The notes under the pieces are model-generated. The model was given only the letters and a program-made list of their open reading frames with translations, had not been told where the DNA came from and did not search any database. From NCBI GenBank assembly GCA_002840505.1, contig PHBC01000003.1, positions 199,789 to 263,788 of the forward strand: a DNA stretch of 64,000 bases, read 5' to 3'. A program made the position numbers and the translations under genes. Of the stretch, positions 1 through 8,857 are shown one piece after another. The stretch's first letter is position 1, and each line of letters begins with the position of its first letter. The DNA is from Deltaproteobacteria bacterium HGW-Deltaproteobacteria-2 (lineage in GTDB: Bacteria; Desulfobacterota; Syntrophia; Syntrophales; Smithellaceae).

Positions 1-3
1 AAC

Positions 4-79
4 TGGAGCCCACGACCAGGATTGAACTGGTGACCTCATCCTTACCAAGGATGTGCTCTACCAACTGAGCTACGTGGGC
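4..79 (-). tRNA. tRNA-Thr (GGT)
   Basis: The complement folds as a standard cloverleaf. The acceptor stem GCCCACG pairs with CGTGGGC, the anticodon stem CATCC/GGATG encloses loop TTGGTAA with anticodon GGT, and the T-loop is TTCAATC. The 3' CCA is encoded. It is the last of four tandem tRNA genes read leftward. Thr-Tyr-Gly-Thr clusters commonly precede tuf in proteobacteria, so tuf may lie just left of the window (inference). Confidence 0.96.
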
Positions 80-111
80 AAAATTTATTATTATTTTTGC
101 CCCTTTTTTAT

Positions 112-187
112 TGGAGCGGGAAACGGGATTCGAACCCGCGACCCTCAGCTTGGAAGGCTGACGCTCTAGCCACTGAGCTACTCCCGC
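112..187 (-). tRNA. tRNA-Gly (TCC)
   Basis: On the complement the acceptor stem GCGGGAG pairs with CTCCCGC-type partners, allowing one mismatch or wobble. Anticodon stem TCAGC/GCTGA holds loop CTTCCAA with anticodon TCC. The T-arm is GCGGGTTCGAATCCCGT and CCA is encoded. It is third in the leftward tRNA operon, 32 bases from the terminal tRNA-Thr. Confidence 0.95.
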
Positions 188-210
188 CTGTTTCAACCTC
201 AAATAATCCC

Positions 211-295
<85 letters not shown>

Positions 296-314
296 AGCTT
301 ATGTATAATCAAAC

Positions 315-390
315 TGGAGCTGGTGATGGGACTTGAACCCGCAACCTGCTGATTACAAATCAGCTGCTCTACCGATTGAGCTACACCAGC
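315..390 (-). tRNA. tRNA-Thr (TGT)
   Basis: On the complement the acceptor GCTGGTG pairs with CACCAGC, and the anticodon stem GCTGA/TCAGC holds loop TTTGTAA with anticodon TGT. The T-arm is GCGGGTTCAAGTCCC and CCA is encoded. It is the first tRNA of the operon, about 80 nt downstream of a good promoter. Confidence 0.95.
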
Positions 391-476
391 AAACCTTGTC
401 GCAATTGCCTTTGATATCAAGTGCTTATGCTACGTAAGCACAAAAAAACACAACTACGCCCCTAAGCGAATCGCTG

Positions 477-505
477 AATTTAATTTTTATAGATGTTTTT
501 GTCAA
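477..505 (-). promoter_or_regulatory. promoter of the tRNA operon
   Basis: Reading leftward, TTGACA (500-505) is followed after 17 bases by TAAATT (477-482). A GC-rich stretch follows, as expected for stringently controlled stable-RNA promoters. The rest of the 391-732 gap has no gene. It contains an inverted repeat around 420-440 (GTGCTTA/TAAGCAC) and a short palindrome around 650-667 (ATTCTG/CAGAAT), the latter possibly a weak terminator for the leftward gene beside it. Confidence 0.6.
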
Positions 506-732
506 GTAAATTTTTTAAAAATATTACAGATAAACATTGATTCTTAACTGACTGCACTGATGAAAATTTTTTTCCATTCTTTAATCTTCAATTATAAAAA
601 ACTTTTTCCCCCAATATTACTAACCAATACAACGTTGTTTTTACAATAACAATTCTGCTGCGCAGAATCAACGGGTAAATACTTTGTTAATACATTTAAG
701 AATATAGTAATAGAATTATATCTCCTCTTCCG

Positions 733-2118
733 TTAATTACCCCCTATATTAATATCAGCAAGATAGATACTTTTATCCCTGACGGCAAGGTAATGGAATC
801 TGTCAGATGAGTCAAAAACAATCCTGCCCATCGTAAGAATCATAATATTATCATAGACTTTATCTGCTTTTTCACCCACGACAACAAACTGTTTATTATC
901 TGATTGAGCCACATAAGCCAAATATTTACTATCCGGACTGAAAACAAGAGACCTATTTCCTATATCATCAAATTGCTTTTCTTCTTTTCCATCTTTGACT
1001 ACAAAACGTTTATTTTCAGATTGAGCACCATACGCAATATGATTACTGTCCGGGCTGAAAATTATAGATCCATTACCAATGGCATCAAATTTTTTTCCTT
1101 CTTTCCCATCAAAGACTACAAAGTACTCTTTTCCCGTTTGAGCTACATAAGCCAAACGTTTGCTGTTCGGACTGAAAACAAGGGTTGAGCCGATACCATC
1201 ACGATATTCCCCCTCTTTCCCGTCAATAACAACGAAACGTTTTTTTTCTGATTCGGCGGCAAACATTATTCGTTTACTGTCCGGACTAAAAACAACCGTA
1301 TTCCCAATAGCGTCATAATATTTTCCTTCCTGTCCATCGACGACCAGAAAACGCTTGCTCCCTTTTTGAGCAATAAAAGCTATCCTTTTACTGTCCGGGC
1401 TGAAAACAATAACAGTCCCGATAGCGTCGTAATTTTTCCCCTCTTTTCCGTCAACGACCAGAAAACGCTTGTTCCCTAATTGCGCCCAATATGCCACATG
1501 CTTGCTATCCGGACTGAAAACAAGAGTGGATCCTATAGAATCATACTTTTTCCCTTCTTCCCCGTCCACAACGATAAAATAATTATTCTCGGACTTAACG
1601 CCATAAGCCGTACGTTTACCGTCCGGACTAAAAACTAGAGATGTCCCGATTCCATCATACTTTTTACCTTCTGTTCCATCAATTACTGTAAAACCCTTAC
1701 CACCAGTCCTAGCGCTGTAAAACAAACGTTGGCTGTCCGGACTGAAAACTAGAGTGGGTCCAATAGAGTCGTACTTTTTCCCATCTATACCATCTGCAAC
1801 GACAAAAAATTTATTGTCCTTTTGTGCTCCATAAGCAACACGTTTGCTGTCCGGACTGAAAACAAGAGCATTCGCGATAGCATCATATTCTTTTCCTTTT
1901 TTCCCATCAACTACTACAAATCGCTTTCCTTCTTTCTCCGCTATATACGCAATGCGCTTACTGTCTGGACTTGCCAAAAAAAGCAACGGAGAGAACTCAA
2001 TGTCAGCAATAATCTTTTCAGAATTCTTCCTGTCAGGATTTCTTTCTTTCGCAAAAGATACCCCTCCGGTAAAAATAAAGGAAACCGCTATAAATGAGCA
2101 TATAATTTTTTTAAACAT
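733..2118 (-). CDS. secreted beta-propeller protein with ten 38-residue repeats
   Basis: The 461-residue product begins with a signal peptide (about residues 1-23, hydrophobic core then SFA). It then has about ten tandem units of 38-39 residues. Each contains FSPDSKR followed by a FVVVDG-type strand, a GKxYD turn and an I/G-rich strand. FSPDSKR-type units resemble the WD40-like/TolB (PD40) propeller repeat family. Ten units is unusual for one propeller, so it may form one large ring or a split arrangement. A likely ribosome site (GGGGAGG) lies about 12 bases before the ATG. It stands alone between the tRNA operon and the leu operon. Export to the periplasm or outside is inferred, and the ligand is unknown. 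The repeats are so alike that recent internal duplication is likely. Confidence 0.8.
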   Translation of the reverse strand: MFKKIICSFIAVSFIFTGGVSFAKERNPDRKNSEKIIADIEFSPLLFLASPDSKRIAYIAEKEGKRFVVVDGKKGKEYDAIANALVFSPDSKRVAYGAQKDNKFFVVADGIDGKKYDSIGPTLVFSPDSQRLFYSARTGGKGFTVIDGTEGKKYDGIGTSLVFSPDGKRTAYGVKSENNYFIVVDGEEGKKYDSIGSTLVFSPDSKHVAYWAQLGNKRFLVVDGKEGKNYDAIGTVIVFSPDSKRIAFIAQKGSKRFLVVDGQEGKYYDAIGNTVVFSPDSKRIMFAAESEKKRFVVIDGKEGEYRDGIGSTLVFSPNSKRLAYVAQTGKEYFVVFDGKEGKKFDAIGNGSIIFSPDSNHIAYGAQSENKRFVVKDGKEEKQFDDIGNRSLVFSPDSKYLAYVAQSDNKQFVVVGEKADKVYDNIMILTMGRIVFDSSDRFHYLAVRDKSIYLADINIGGN

Positions 2119-2391
2119 CTAATAAAATTTCCTCCCCAATTTACGGAAAACAATATTTAATTTATAAGTTAAATATAAAATCTCCTTTGGCAAATTTTTA
2201 ATTGCAAACATAGCTTAGTAAGCTTCCATATTCAAGCCAATAAATACGAATTTCTGACAAACAAATAATTGCATTAAAAAATACTTGCTGGAACAAATAT
2301 TACCTACCACTACTGCTCTTTACTTTCGACGGTAAATTGTAATTATACCAGACATAACTGCTCTTTTATGTTTTCTACTCGAAAAAATATT
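2119..2391. other. intergenic region, no gene seen
   Basis: This is AT-rich sequence between the divergently transcribed propeller gene and the leu leader. It holds the upstream region of the former, including its ribosome site near 2130. No RNA gene or conserved ORF could be supported. Confidence 0.5.
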
Positions 2392-2420
2392 TTGACAATA
2401 ATTATTTTTTGCACTAAAGT
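2392..2420 (+). promoter_or_regulatory. leu operon promoter
   Basis: A perfect -35 TTGACA (2392-2397) is separated by 17 bases from TAAAGT (2415-2420, four of six consensus bases). Transcription would start near 2427, about 27 bases before the leader peptide ATG. Position and spacing fit the attenuator downstream. Confidence 0.65.
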
Positions 2421-2453
2421 AATTAATATTTTTTATTGAAGGCTATAAGAACG

Positions 2454-2573
2454 ATGTTGGACAATGCAAGAAATCAGGATTTAGCTATCAGCATTCTGCC
2501 TCTGCTTCTGAGGCTCGCCCTGTTGCGCCTTTTACTTAAGGCCGCCTGCCCATCGTTTTTAGGTCATCACTAG
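2454..2573 (+). CDS. leuL: leu operon leader peptide
   Basis: This is a 39-codon ORF with 13 leucines. Residues 15-28 (LPLLLRLALLRLLL) contain 10 leucines in 14 positions, using CTG, CTT, CTC, TTG and TTA codons. It ends in TAG 23 bases before the terminator hairpin and 92 bases before leuA. Its sole job would be to stall ribosomes when charged tRNA-Leu is scarce. The RNA around it supports this. AACGATG at the start (2450-2456) can pair with CATCGTT (2550-2556). TGCCCA near the end (2547-2552) can pair with TGGGCA (2605-2610), which forms the left side of the terminator, giving an antiterminator. The ribosome site is weak (GAAGG, about 10 bases upstream). Confidence 0.85.
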   Translation: MLDNARNQDLAISILPLLLRLALLRLLLKAACPSFLGHH

Positions 2574-2595
2574 TATTATAAAAAACTGATTACCT

Positions 2596-2631
2596 AAAAG
2601 GCCGTGGGCAAAAATACCCACGGCCTTTTTT
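2596..2631 (+). terminator. leu attenuator terminator
   Basis: GGCCGTGGG (2600-2608) pairs perfectly with CCCACGGCC (2617-2625) around an 8-base loop. Four flanking A-T pairs and a run of six T follow. It sits between the leucine-rich leader ORF and leuA. Its left arm overlaps TGGGCA, which can instead pair with TGCCCA inside the leader, as in classical amino-acid attenuators. Confidence 0.85.
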
Positions 2632-2665
2632 ATTACAAATAATTACCTAAATTGGAGAGTTTTCT

Positions 2666-4213
2666 ATGAAAAAGGATAAAAATCGCGTTTATATTTTCGA
2701 TACAACATTAAGAGATGGCGAGCAATCACCCGGATGCAGCATGAACACTGAAGAAAAATTGATTCTCGCCCGGCATCTCGAAAGGCTGGGTGTGGACATA
2801 ATCGAAGCTGGATTTCCTATTGCTTCCGAGGGAGATTTTGACGCGGTAAAACAGATAGCTAAGGAGATAAAAAAATCCCAAGTAGCCGGACTTGCGCGCG
2901 CCAACAAGATTGATATTGATCGCGCCTGGCAGGCAATAAAAGGCGCAGCTTATCCGCGTATTCATACTTTTATTTCATCTTCCGATATCCATTTAAAATA
3001 TCAATTAAAAAAGAGCCGTGAACAGGTGCTTAAAGAAGCTGTAGCCGCTGTCAAACTTGCACGCTCCTATACTGAAAATGTAGAATTCTCGCCAATGGAT
3101 GCTACTCGCTCGGATAAGGATTATCTCGTCGAAATGGTTTCCGCTGTCATTGACGCCGGGGCAGGCACTGTAAATATCCCTGATACTGTAGGTTACGCTA
3201 TTCCGGAAGAATTCGGTAATCTTATCGCCTATCTGTTTGCTAACGTTAAAAATATGGGCGATACGATCATCGCCACTCATTGTCATAACGATTTAGGTCT
3301 GGCTGTAGCAAATTCACTGGCGGGAATCAGACAGGGAGCGCGTCAGGTGGAATGCACAATCAATGGCATTGGCGAACGGGCGGGTAACACGGCCATGGAA
3401 GAAGTTGTCATGGCTCTGCAAACGCGCAAAGATCTTTATGGACTTTTCACAAAAATCAATACCGACCAGATTTATAAGACATCACGCCTGCTGACTCAGA
3501 TTACCGGCATATCGGTACAGCCCAATAAAGCCATAGTAGGAGCAAACGCCTTCGCGCATGAATCAGGCATCCATCAGGACGGATTGATCAAGGAAAAGAT
3601 CACTTATGAGATTATGACACCGCAGTCCGTCGGCATCAGCGAGACACATATCGTTTTGGGCAAACATTCCGGGCGCAATGCCATCTCACACCATTTAAAA
3701 AAAATGGGTTACGTACTGAATGATGAGCAACTTAATAAAGTCGCGGCAAGAGTAAAAGACCTGGCTGATGTCAAGAAAGATATTTATGATGAAGATCTGG
3801 AAGCTATCCTTTCCGAAGAAATTTACCGTGGAGAAGATAAATACAATCTGGTTTATCTCAATGTGGTCAGCGGCAATGTGGCCATTCCTACGGCGACCAT
3901 GGAAATGCAGGTAGGCAATGACGTTGTAAGGGAAGCGGGATTCGGCAATGGTCCGGTGGACGCGACATTCGCGGCAATACGCAACATCACTAAAACTAAT
4001 TATCCACTGATGAAATATATTGTCAACGCGATAACCGGCGGATCGGACGCGCAGGGCGAGGTTACCGTTCAGCTCAAATACAATGATCATTCCGTTGTTG
4101 GACGAGGCGCGCATCCAGATGTTATCGTCGCTTCCGCCAAGGCCTATATCAACGCTCTGAACCGTCTGGATTTTTTAAAGAGCAGCAGTAAAAAGGTTAA
4201 AGTTGTTGAATAA
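2666..4213 (+). CDS. leuA: 2-isopropylmalate synthase
   Basis: LeuA condenses acetyl-CoA with 2-oxoisovalerate, the committed step of leucine synthesis in the cytoplasm. The 515-residue protein has the full-length family layout: an HMGL-like TIM barrel from about residue 8 to 275, a linker, and the C-terminal LeuA allosteric domain (about 380-510) that senses leucine. Signatures seen are DTTLRDGEQSPG near residues 10-21, the metal-binding THCHNDLG, and GIGERAGNTAMEEV. The start is ATG with GGAGAG upstream. It is first in leuACDB and is controlled by the attenuator immediately upstream, so feedback acts at both transcription and enzyme level. Confidence 0.96.
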   Translation: MKKDKNRVYIFDTTLRDGEQSPGCSMNTEEKLILARHLERLGVDIIEAGFPIASEGDFDAVKQIAKEIKKSQVAGLARANKIDIDRAWQAIKGAAYPRIHTFISSSDIHLKYQLKKSREQVLKEAVAAVKLARSYTENVEFSPMDATRSDKDYLVEMVSAVIDAGAGTVNIPDTVGYAIPEEFGNLIAYLFANVKNMGDTIIATHCHNDLGLAVANSLAGIRQGARQVECTINGIGERAGNTAMEEVVMALQTRKDLYGLFTKINTDQIYKTSRLLTQITGISVQPNKAIVGANAFAHESGIHQDGLIKEKITYEIMTPQSVGISETHIVLGKHSGRNAISHHLKKMGYVLNDEQLNKVAARVKDLADVKKDIYDEDLEAILSEEIYRGEDKYNLVYLNVVSGNVAIPTATMEMQVGNDVVREAGFGNGPVDATFAAIRNITKTNYPLMKYIVNAITGGSDAQGEVTVQLKYNDHSVVGRGAHPDVIVASAKAYINALNRLDFLKSSSKKVKVVE

Positions 4214-4264
4214 ACTATTGAAATAAGCTAAAGATCTTTTCACTTTTCACAAGGAGAACAAATT

Positions 4265-5524
4265 GTGGGCAACACTATTACTGAAAAAATATTAATGGCT
4301 CATACAAATCTGAAAAAAATATCAGCTGGCCAGTTGATTAATGCCAAAGTGGACATTGCTTTGGGCAACGATGTTACCGCTCCGATAGCAATAAATGAGT
4401 TTAAAAAATCGGGTGGCAAAAAAGTATTTAATAAAAACAAAATAGCTTTAGTGCTGGATCACTTCACACCGAACAAAGACATTAATTCCGCCCAGCAGTG
4501 CAAGGCGGTACGTGAATTTGCCCTCAAACAGAAGATAACTCATTTCTACGAAGGCGGAAATGTCGGAATTGAACACGCTTTATTGCCGGAACAGGGTATC
4601 GTTGGGCCGGGAGATTTGGTTGTCGGCGCGGACAGCCATACCTGCACCTATGGCGCTCTTGGAGCTTTTGCCACCGGAGTTGGCAGCACCGATCTGGCGG
4701 CGGCAATGCTTACCGGCGAATTGTGGTTTAAAGTGCCACAATCTATCAAATTCGTCATTTACGGAAAACTGCAAAAATGGGTCTCCGGCAAGGATTTGAT
4801 TTTGCATATCATAGGTAGAATCGGCGTTGACGGAGCTTTGTATAAAGCAATGGAATTTACCGGGGAAACTATCGGCAAATTGCCGATGGCCGACAGATTT
4901 TCCATGGCTAACATGGCTATTGAAGCCGGCGCGAAAAACGGAATTTTTGCTCCCGATAAAATCACCTCGGGATATGTAAAGAAAAGAACAAAGCGTGATT
5001 ATAAATTTTATTATTCCGATAACGATGCGGTTTATTCCGATACAATTGAAATAAACGCGGCAAAAATTGAGCCGCAGGTGGCTTTCCCTCATTTGCCTTC
5101 CAACGTAAAAGGGATAAGCAAAGCAGGCAGGGTGAAAATTGACCAATCGCTCATCGGCTCCTGCACCAACGGAAGGATAGAAGATTTGAGAATTGCCGCT
5201 AAGATTTTGAAAAACAGAAGAGCGTCATCGAACGTAAGATTGATTGTCGTTCCGGCAACTCCGGAAATTTACAGGCAGGCAATCAAGGAAGGTTTGATTG
5301 AAACCTTCATGAAAGCCAATGCCATAATCAGCCCTCCTTCCTGCGGAGCCTGTCTTGGTGGTCATCTGGGAATTTTGGCAGAAGGAGAGCGAGCTGTCGC
5401 TACTACAAACCGTAATTTTGTCGGCCGTATGGGTCATACAAAAAGCGAAGTTTATCTGGCCAGTCCCGCGGTCGCGGCGGCATCTGCCGTTTTAGGGAGA
5501 ATTGCCTCCCCTGAAGAATTATAA
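4265..5524 (+). CDS. leuC: 3-isopropylmalate dehydratase large subunit
   Basis: With LeuD, this aconitase-family [4Fe-4S] enzyme isomerises 2- to 3-isopropylmalate. The 419-residue length matches the shorter LeuC2/HacA-like class rather than the ~466-residue enterobacterial form. Cluster ligands appear as Cys in SCTNGR and in [32 protein letters not shown] is the substrate-binding signature region. The start is GTG with AAGGAGAAC eight bases upstream. It follows leuA by 51 bases and is separated from leuD by a repeat element. Confidence 0.95.
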   Translation: MGNTITEKILMAHTNLKKISAGQLINAKVDIALGNDVTAPIAINEFKKSGGKKVFNKNKIALVLDHFTPNKDINSAQQCKAVREFALKQKITHFYEGGNVGIEHALLPEQGIVGPGDLVVGADSHTCTYGALGAFATGVGSTDLAAAMLTGELWFKVPQSIKFVIYGKLQKWVSGKDLILHIIGRIGVDGALYKAMEFTGETIGKLPMADRFSMANMAIEAGAKNGIFAPDKITSGYVKKRTKRDYKFYYSDNDAVYSDTIEINAAKIEPQVAFPHLPSNVKGISKAGRVKIDQSLIGSCTNGRIEDLRIAAKILKNRRASSNVRLIVVPATPEIYRQAIKEGLIETFMKANAIISPPSCGACLGGHLGILAEGERAVATTNRNFVGRMGHTKSEVYLASPAVAAASAVLGRIASPEEL

Positions 5525-5537
5525 AAAATGTACAAAC

Positions 5538-5614
5538 CCCACTTAGCTTCGCTCGTGGGATAATTCGTCCGACAAATTTCAGTGCGCTACGCTTCTGAAA
5601 TTTGGGACTCATTA
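5538..5614 (+). repeat. double-hairpin dispersed repeat, copy 1
   Basis: Between leuC and leuD lie two hairpins: CCCAC/GTGGG enclosing a TTAGCTTCGCTC-type loop, and AAATTTCAG (5574-5582)/CTGAAATTT (5595-5603). The linker GGATAATTCG and trailing ACTCATTA also occur in the same order around 35,398-35,478, with different stem sequences that stay paired. The conserved skeleton with compensated stems marks a REP/MITE-like family that folds as RNA or ssDNA. Confidence 0.7.
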
Positions 5615-5627
5615 GAGGATTCTTAAT

Positions 5628-6134
5628 ATGATATTCAAAGGAAGAGTTTGGAAATTCGGAGATAATATCGATACAGATGCTATTATTCCGGCACGTTATT
5701 TAACGACATCGGATCCTAAAGAACTTGCGGCTCACTGTATGGAAGATGCCGATCCCAATTTTGTCACCAAGATGAAAACAGGCGATATTATTCTGGGCGG
5801 AGAAAATTTTGGCTGCGGCTCTTCACGCGAACACGCGCCTATTTCGATAAAAGAGGCCGGCATTTCCTGCGTTGTCGCTAAAAGTTTCGCCCGCATTTTT
5901 TACCGCAACTCCTTTAATATGGGACTACCCATTTTCGAATCAAGTGAACTTGTGGAAGCGATTAACGAAGGAGAAGAAATAATTGTGGACAGTGCCAGAG
6001 GGACAATAACAGTCACAAGTTCAAACAAAATTTTTTCGATCAATTCCATTCCGCCTTTTATGGAAGAACTCATTGCCGATGGCGGCTTGATGAAACATAT
6101 CGTCAAGAAAAGAGCCCAAAATGAAAAGAGATAA
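5628..6134 (+). CDS. leuD: 3-isopropylmalate dehydratase small subunit
   Basis: This is the 168-residue swivelling small subunit partnering LeuC. Family hallmarks are [15 protein letters not shown] at the N-terminus and [14 protein letters not shown] in the middle, the latter shaping substrate specificity. Length is normal for the LeuD2 class that pairs with short LeuC. AGAGGA precedes the ATG. The last 14 bases overlap the start of leuB, implying translational coupling. Confidence 0.95.
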   Translation: MIFKGRVWKFGDNIDTDAIIPARYLTTSDPKELAAHCMEDADPNFVTKMKTGDIILGGENFGCGSSREHAPISIKEAGISCVVAKSFARIFYRNSFNMGLPIFESSELVEAINEGEEIIVDSARGTITVTSSNKIFSINSIPPFMEELIADGGLMKHIVKKRAQNEKR

Positions 6135-7215
6135 TTATAAAATCGCCGTATTTTCCGGTGACGGCATAGGACCGGAAATAATGAAAGAGGCGTTAAAGAT
6201 TCTAAAGATTATCTTCGATAAGAAAAAAATTGAACTGCAACTAGAGGAAGGACTTGTCGGCGGATGCGCCTATGATCATTTTGGAGTTCCCCTGCCGGAA
6301 GAGAGTCTTGCGCTTGCCCGGAAAAGTGACGCGGTTTTACTGGGAGCGGTGGGCGGCCCCCAATGGGAATCGCTTGATTACAGCGTGAGGCCGGAAAGAG
6401 CGCTTATGGGTTTGCGCAGGGAATTGGATATTTTTGCTAATCTACGACCGGTTGTTGTTTTTGACGAACTTCTGGACGCTTCACCACTCAAGAAAAATAT
6501 CGTGCGGGGCATTGATATCATGATTATCCGCGAGTTAACCGGTGACGTTTATTTCGGCAAGCCGCGCGGGGTGAAAAAAGGAAAAGATGGAAAGCGCAGA
6601 GGCGTCAACACGATGGCTTACTCTGAAGATGAAATCCGCAGAATTGCGGTGCGCGCCTTTGAAATTGCCCGAACGCGCAAGAAGAATCTCCTTTCTGTAG
6701 ATAAGGCTAATATTCTCGAGAGTACCGAGCTCTGGCGTGATGTGGTTACTGAAGTCGGTCAAAGTTATTCCGATATTACTTTGAAACATATGTATGTTGA
6801 TAATTGCGCCTTGCAGCTTATCCGTAATCCTGCTCAGTTTGATGTCATTGTTACGACCAACTTATTTGGAGACATATTAAGCGATGAAGCCGCCATGCTG
6901 ACCGGTTCCATAGGCATGCTGCCTTCAGCCAGTCTGGGTGATAAAACCGCTTTGTATGAACCAATTCATGGTTCAGCGCCTGATATAGCCGGAAAAAATA
7001 TAGCCAATCCGCTGGCCACAATTCTGTCGGTGGCATTGATGCTGCGCTATTCCCTGTCTTTGCCGCGGGAAGCCGATTTGATCGAAGAAGCAGTTGGAAA
7101 AACATTAAAAGCAGGGTTCCGGACTCGGGATATTTATCAGAAGAACAAAAAATTAGTCGGCACTGAAGAAATGGGCGATGTTATAGCGAATAAATTGTGC
7201 AAACTTATAAATTAA
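6121..7215 (+). CDS. leuB: 3-isopropylmalate dehydrogenase
   Basis: LeuB oxidatively decarboxylates 3-isopropylmalate with NAD+, the third step to leucine. The 364-residue sequence is typical: GDGIGPEIM near the N-terminus, the substrate arginines around [13 protein letters not shown], the metal aspartates in [18 protein letters not shown], and the NAD-site segment [18 protein letters not shown]. The ATG lies inside the end of leuD. It is last in the leuACDB operon; a 45-base gap separates the next co-directional gene. Confidence 0.96.
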   Translation: MKRDNYKIAVFSGDGIGPEIMKEALKILKIIFDKKKIELQLEEGLVGGCAYDHFGVPLPEESLALARKSDAVLLGAVGGPQWESLDYSVRPERALMGLRRELDIFANLRPVVVFDELLDASPLKKNIVRGIDIMIIRELTGDVYFGKPRGVKKGKDGKRRGVNTMAYSEDEIRRIAVRAFEIARTRKKNLLSVDKANILESTELWRDVVTEVGQSYSDITLKHMYVDNCALQLIRNPAQFDVIVTTNLFGDILSDEAAMLTGSIGMLPSASLGDKTALYEPIHGSAPDIAGKNIANPLATILSVALMLRYSLSLPREADLIEEAVGKTLKAGFRTRDIYQKNKKLVGTEEMGDVIANKLCKLIN

Positions 7216-7260
7216 TAATCACCTTCTGAAACACCTATATTGTAAATATCTTCCCTGGGG

Positions 7261-7890
7261 ATGAAAAATATGGAATCCGTTATTTTTTTTGAAAAAATAT
7301 CAATTGATCCTCCCCGCGAAAAAATATATCAACGCCTGGGCTACAAAAAGAAAACCACCCAGATTTCGACAACCCGGCAGAAAGAAACCGACTATTTTAT
7401 CAATGAAGCTTCCTCCCTTATTTCACTTAAGGGATCGTTACTGCGTCTGACCATTAATCATAACAACGGAAGGGGAATAAATTTGGCCGGAGATTTGGTC
7501 TTTACCAGTCAAAAGTTGTCTGCTTTTCTGCGTAATTGCCGGGAAGCCGTTCTCATGGGCACGACGGCAGGAAGCACCATCATGGAAGCAATCAAAGAAA
7601 AAACTCGTCAGGACGATTTAGGCGCCGCAGTCGTTTATGACGCCACAGCCAGTGAAATGACGGACTGCGCACTGGACTGGATTATGGAGTATATCAATAG
7701 GATTCTTCGCCGTGAAGGAAGAGGTCTTTTGCCGCGACGCTTTTCCGCAGGCTACGCTGATTTTGATCTGAAAAATCAAAAAACAATTTATGAAATACTG
7801 CAAATGGGGAAAATCGGAGTAACAATTACTCCCAATTTCATCCTTATTCCGGAAAAATCAGTCACCGCTATCAGCGGTATTTTCGGATAA
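7261..7890 (+). CDS. stand-alone MetH reactivation-domain protein
   Basis: The 209-residue protein matches the C-terminal activation (AdoMet-binding) domain of cobalamin-dependent methionine synthase as a separate protein. The signature RFSAGYADF (Arg160-Tyr165) corresponds to the R-x-x-x-G-Y AdoMet motif, and the C-terminal IGVTITPNFILIPEKSVTAISG block is typical. In E. coli this domain is fused to MetH and drives reductive remethylation of oxidised cobalamin. The MetH in this window (14,510) lacks it, so supplying it in trans is the likely role (inference). It follows leuB co-directionally and has no other obvious partner next door. A second, divergent paralogue lies at 10,782. Start is ATG just after GGGG; the alternative Met4 would change little. 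Confidence 0.85.
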   Translation: MKNMESVIFFEKISIDPPREKIYQRLGYKKKTTQISTTRQKETDYFINEASSLISLKGSLLRLTINHNNGRGINLAGDLVFTSQKLSAFLRNCREAVLMGTTAGSTIMEAIKEKTRQDDLGAAVVYDATASEMTDCALDWIMEYINRILRREGRGLLPRRFSAGYADFDLKNQKTIYEILQMGKIGVTITPNFILIPEKSVTAISGIFG

Positions 7891-8090
7891 AATAAAAATA
7901 AGGGTTACCGCTTCTTTTAAACCTACATTTCTTTAAAATCCGAGACCAAAATCTTTATAATTAAAGTATTAATAAGCAATGTCTTATCAAAAAAGAGAGT
8001 TATAAACGTTGATATTTTTATAATATTCCGATTAAGAGTTTCACATTTTTTCGAATATCATTTAACCAACTTGGCTGAATTGTTTTTTTC
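7891..8090. other. intergenic region, no gene seen
   Basis: This is AT-rich spacer between the reactivation protein and the promoter of the TetR-led cluster. No hairpin with a T-run and no conserved ORF was found. Confidence 0.5.
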
Positions 8091-8133
8091 TTGACAATAT
8101 GAACGATCTATTTTAATAGAACGAACATTCGTT
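8091..8133 (+). promoter_or_regulatory. promoter with TetR-type operator
   Basis: TTGACA (8091-8096) is followed at 16-17 bases by a TTAATA/TAATAG -10. Immediately after it is AACGAA-CA-TTCGTT (8120-8133), an inverted repeat with perfect six-base arms. An extra half-site GAACGA sits within the spacer (8101-8106). The position over the transcription start suggests autorepression by the TetR protein encoded 78 bases downstream. Confidence 0.65.
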
Positions 8134-8210
8134 TTAAATAAAAAAGTGGAGCATCGATCACATCAACAAAATGTTGCACAACAAAAATAATTATCCGGAG
8201 ATGGTAAAAT

Positions 8211-8801
8211 ATGCCGAAAATAGTTGATCATGACAAATGCAGAGAAAAATTGCTGACAAAGTGCTTTGAGCTTTTTAGCCGAAAGGGATACGACAATGTC
8301 ACGATAAAAGAAATCATTAAAGAATTAAATATTTCCACAGGCATGCTCTATCATTACTTCCCCTCAAAGAAAATTCTGTTTGAATCTCTGTTCAAGTATA
8401 AACGCGTAAACGACATAGAAGAATTGTCACAAGAAATTGGTAACGCGGACCAAAATAAAATTATCGAAATGTACATGAATCGCTGGGTTCAAAATAAAAA
8501 AACTTATCAGGACCTCGAGATGCTTGCCATAGATTTCTTCAGGAGCAACAAGTGCGAACCCAACCAGGACGTTTTCATCCAGTTTTCCAACTTCTATAGT
8601 AGTACCATCAGTTCCAACTTTGGGATTCCTCCCCAAATAGGACAGTTTATTCTAATTTATCTCTTGGGACTTTATTATCACACTTCACTGGCACCTGCTC
8701 CGGTGAATTTCGAAGAGCAACTGGCACTTCTTAAAAAATTCGTCATTGATTGTAGCACTAAGCCGCAAAAAAAAACTCGAAAAAAACGAAGCACTGTTTA
8801 A
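8211..8801 (+). CDS. TetR/AcrR family transcriptional regulator
   Basis: This is a 196-residue TetR-type regulator. The N-terminal 50 residues carry the family helix-turn-helix (FSRKGYDNVTIKEIIKELNI then STGMLYHYFPSKKILFESLF). The C-terminal ligand domain is divergent and gives no clue to the inducer. It ends in a Lys/Arg-rich tail. An inverted repeat over its own promoter is the probable operator. It leads a row of four co-directional genes with a UroD-type methyltransferase, a corrinoid protein and a reactivation protein, so it probably controls that methyl-transfer pathway (inference from context). The start is ATG with GGAGATGG upstream. Confidence 0.88.
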   Translation: MPKIVDHDKCREKLLTKCFELFSRKGYDNVTIKEIIKELNISTGMLYHYFPSKKILFESLFKYKRVNDIEELSQEIGNADQNKIIEMYMNRWVQNKKTYQDLEMLAIDFFRSNKCEPNQDVFIQFSNFYSSTISSNFGIPPQIGQFILIYLLGLYYHTSLAPAPVNFEEQLALLKKFVIDCSTKPQKKTRKKRSTV

Positions 8802-8857
8802 CATTATTTTAAATAATATTTATGTTTCAAAATTTATAATGGAAAGGAGATATCAAA

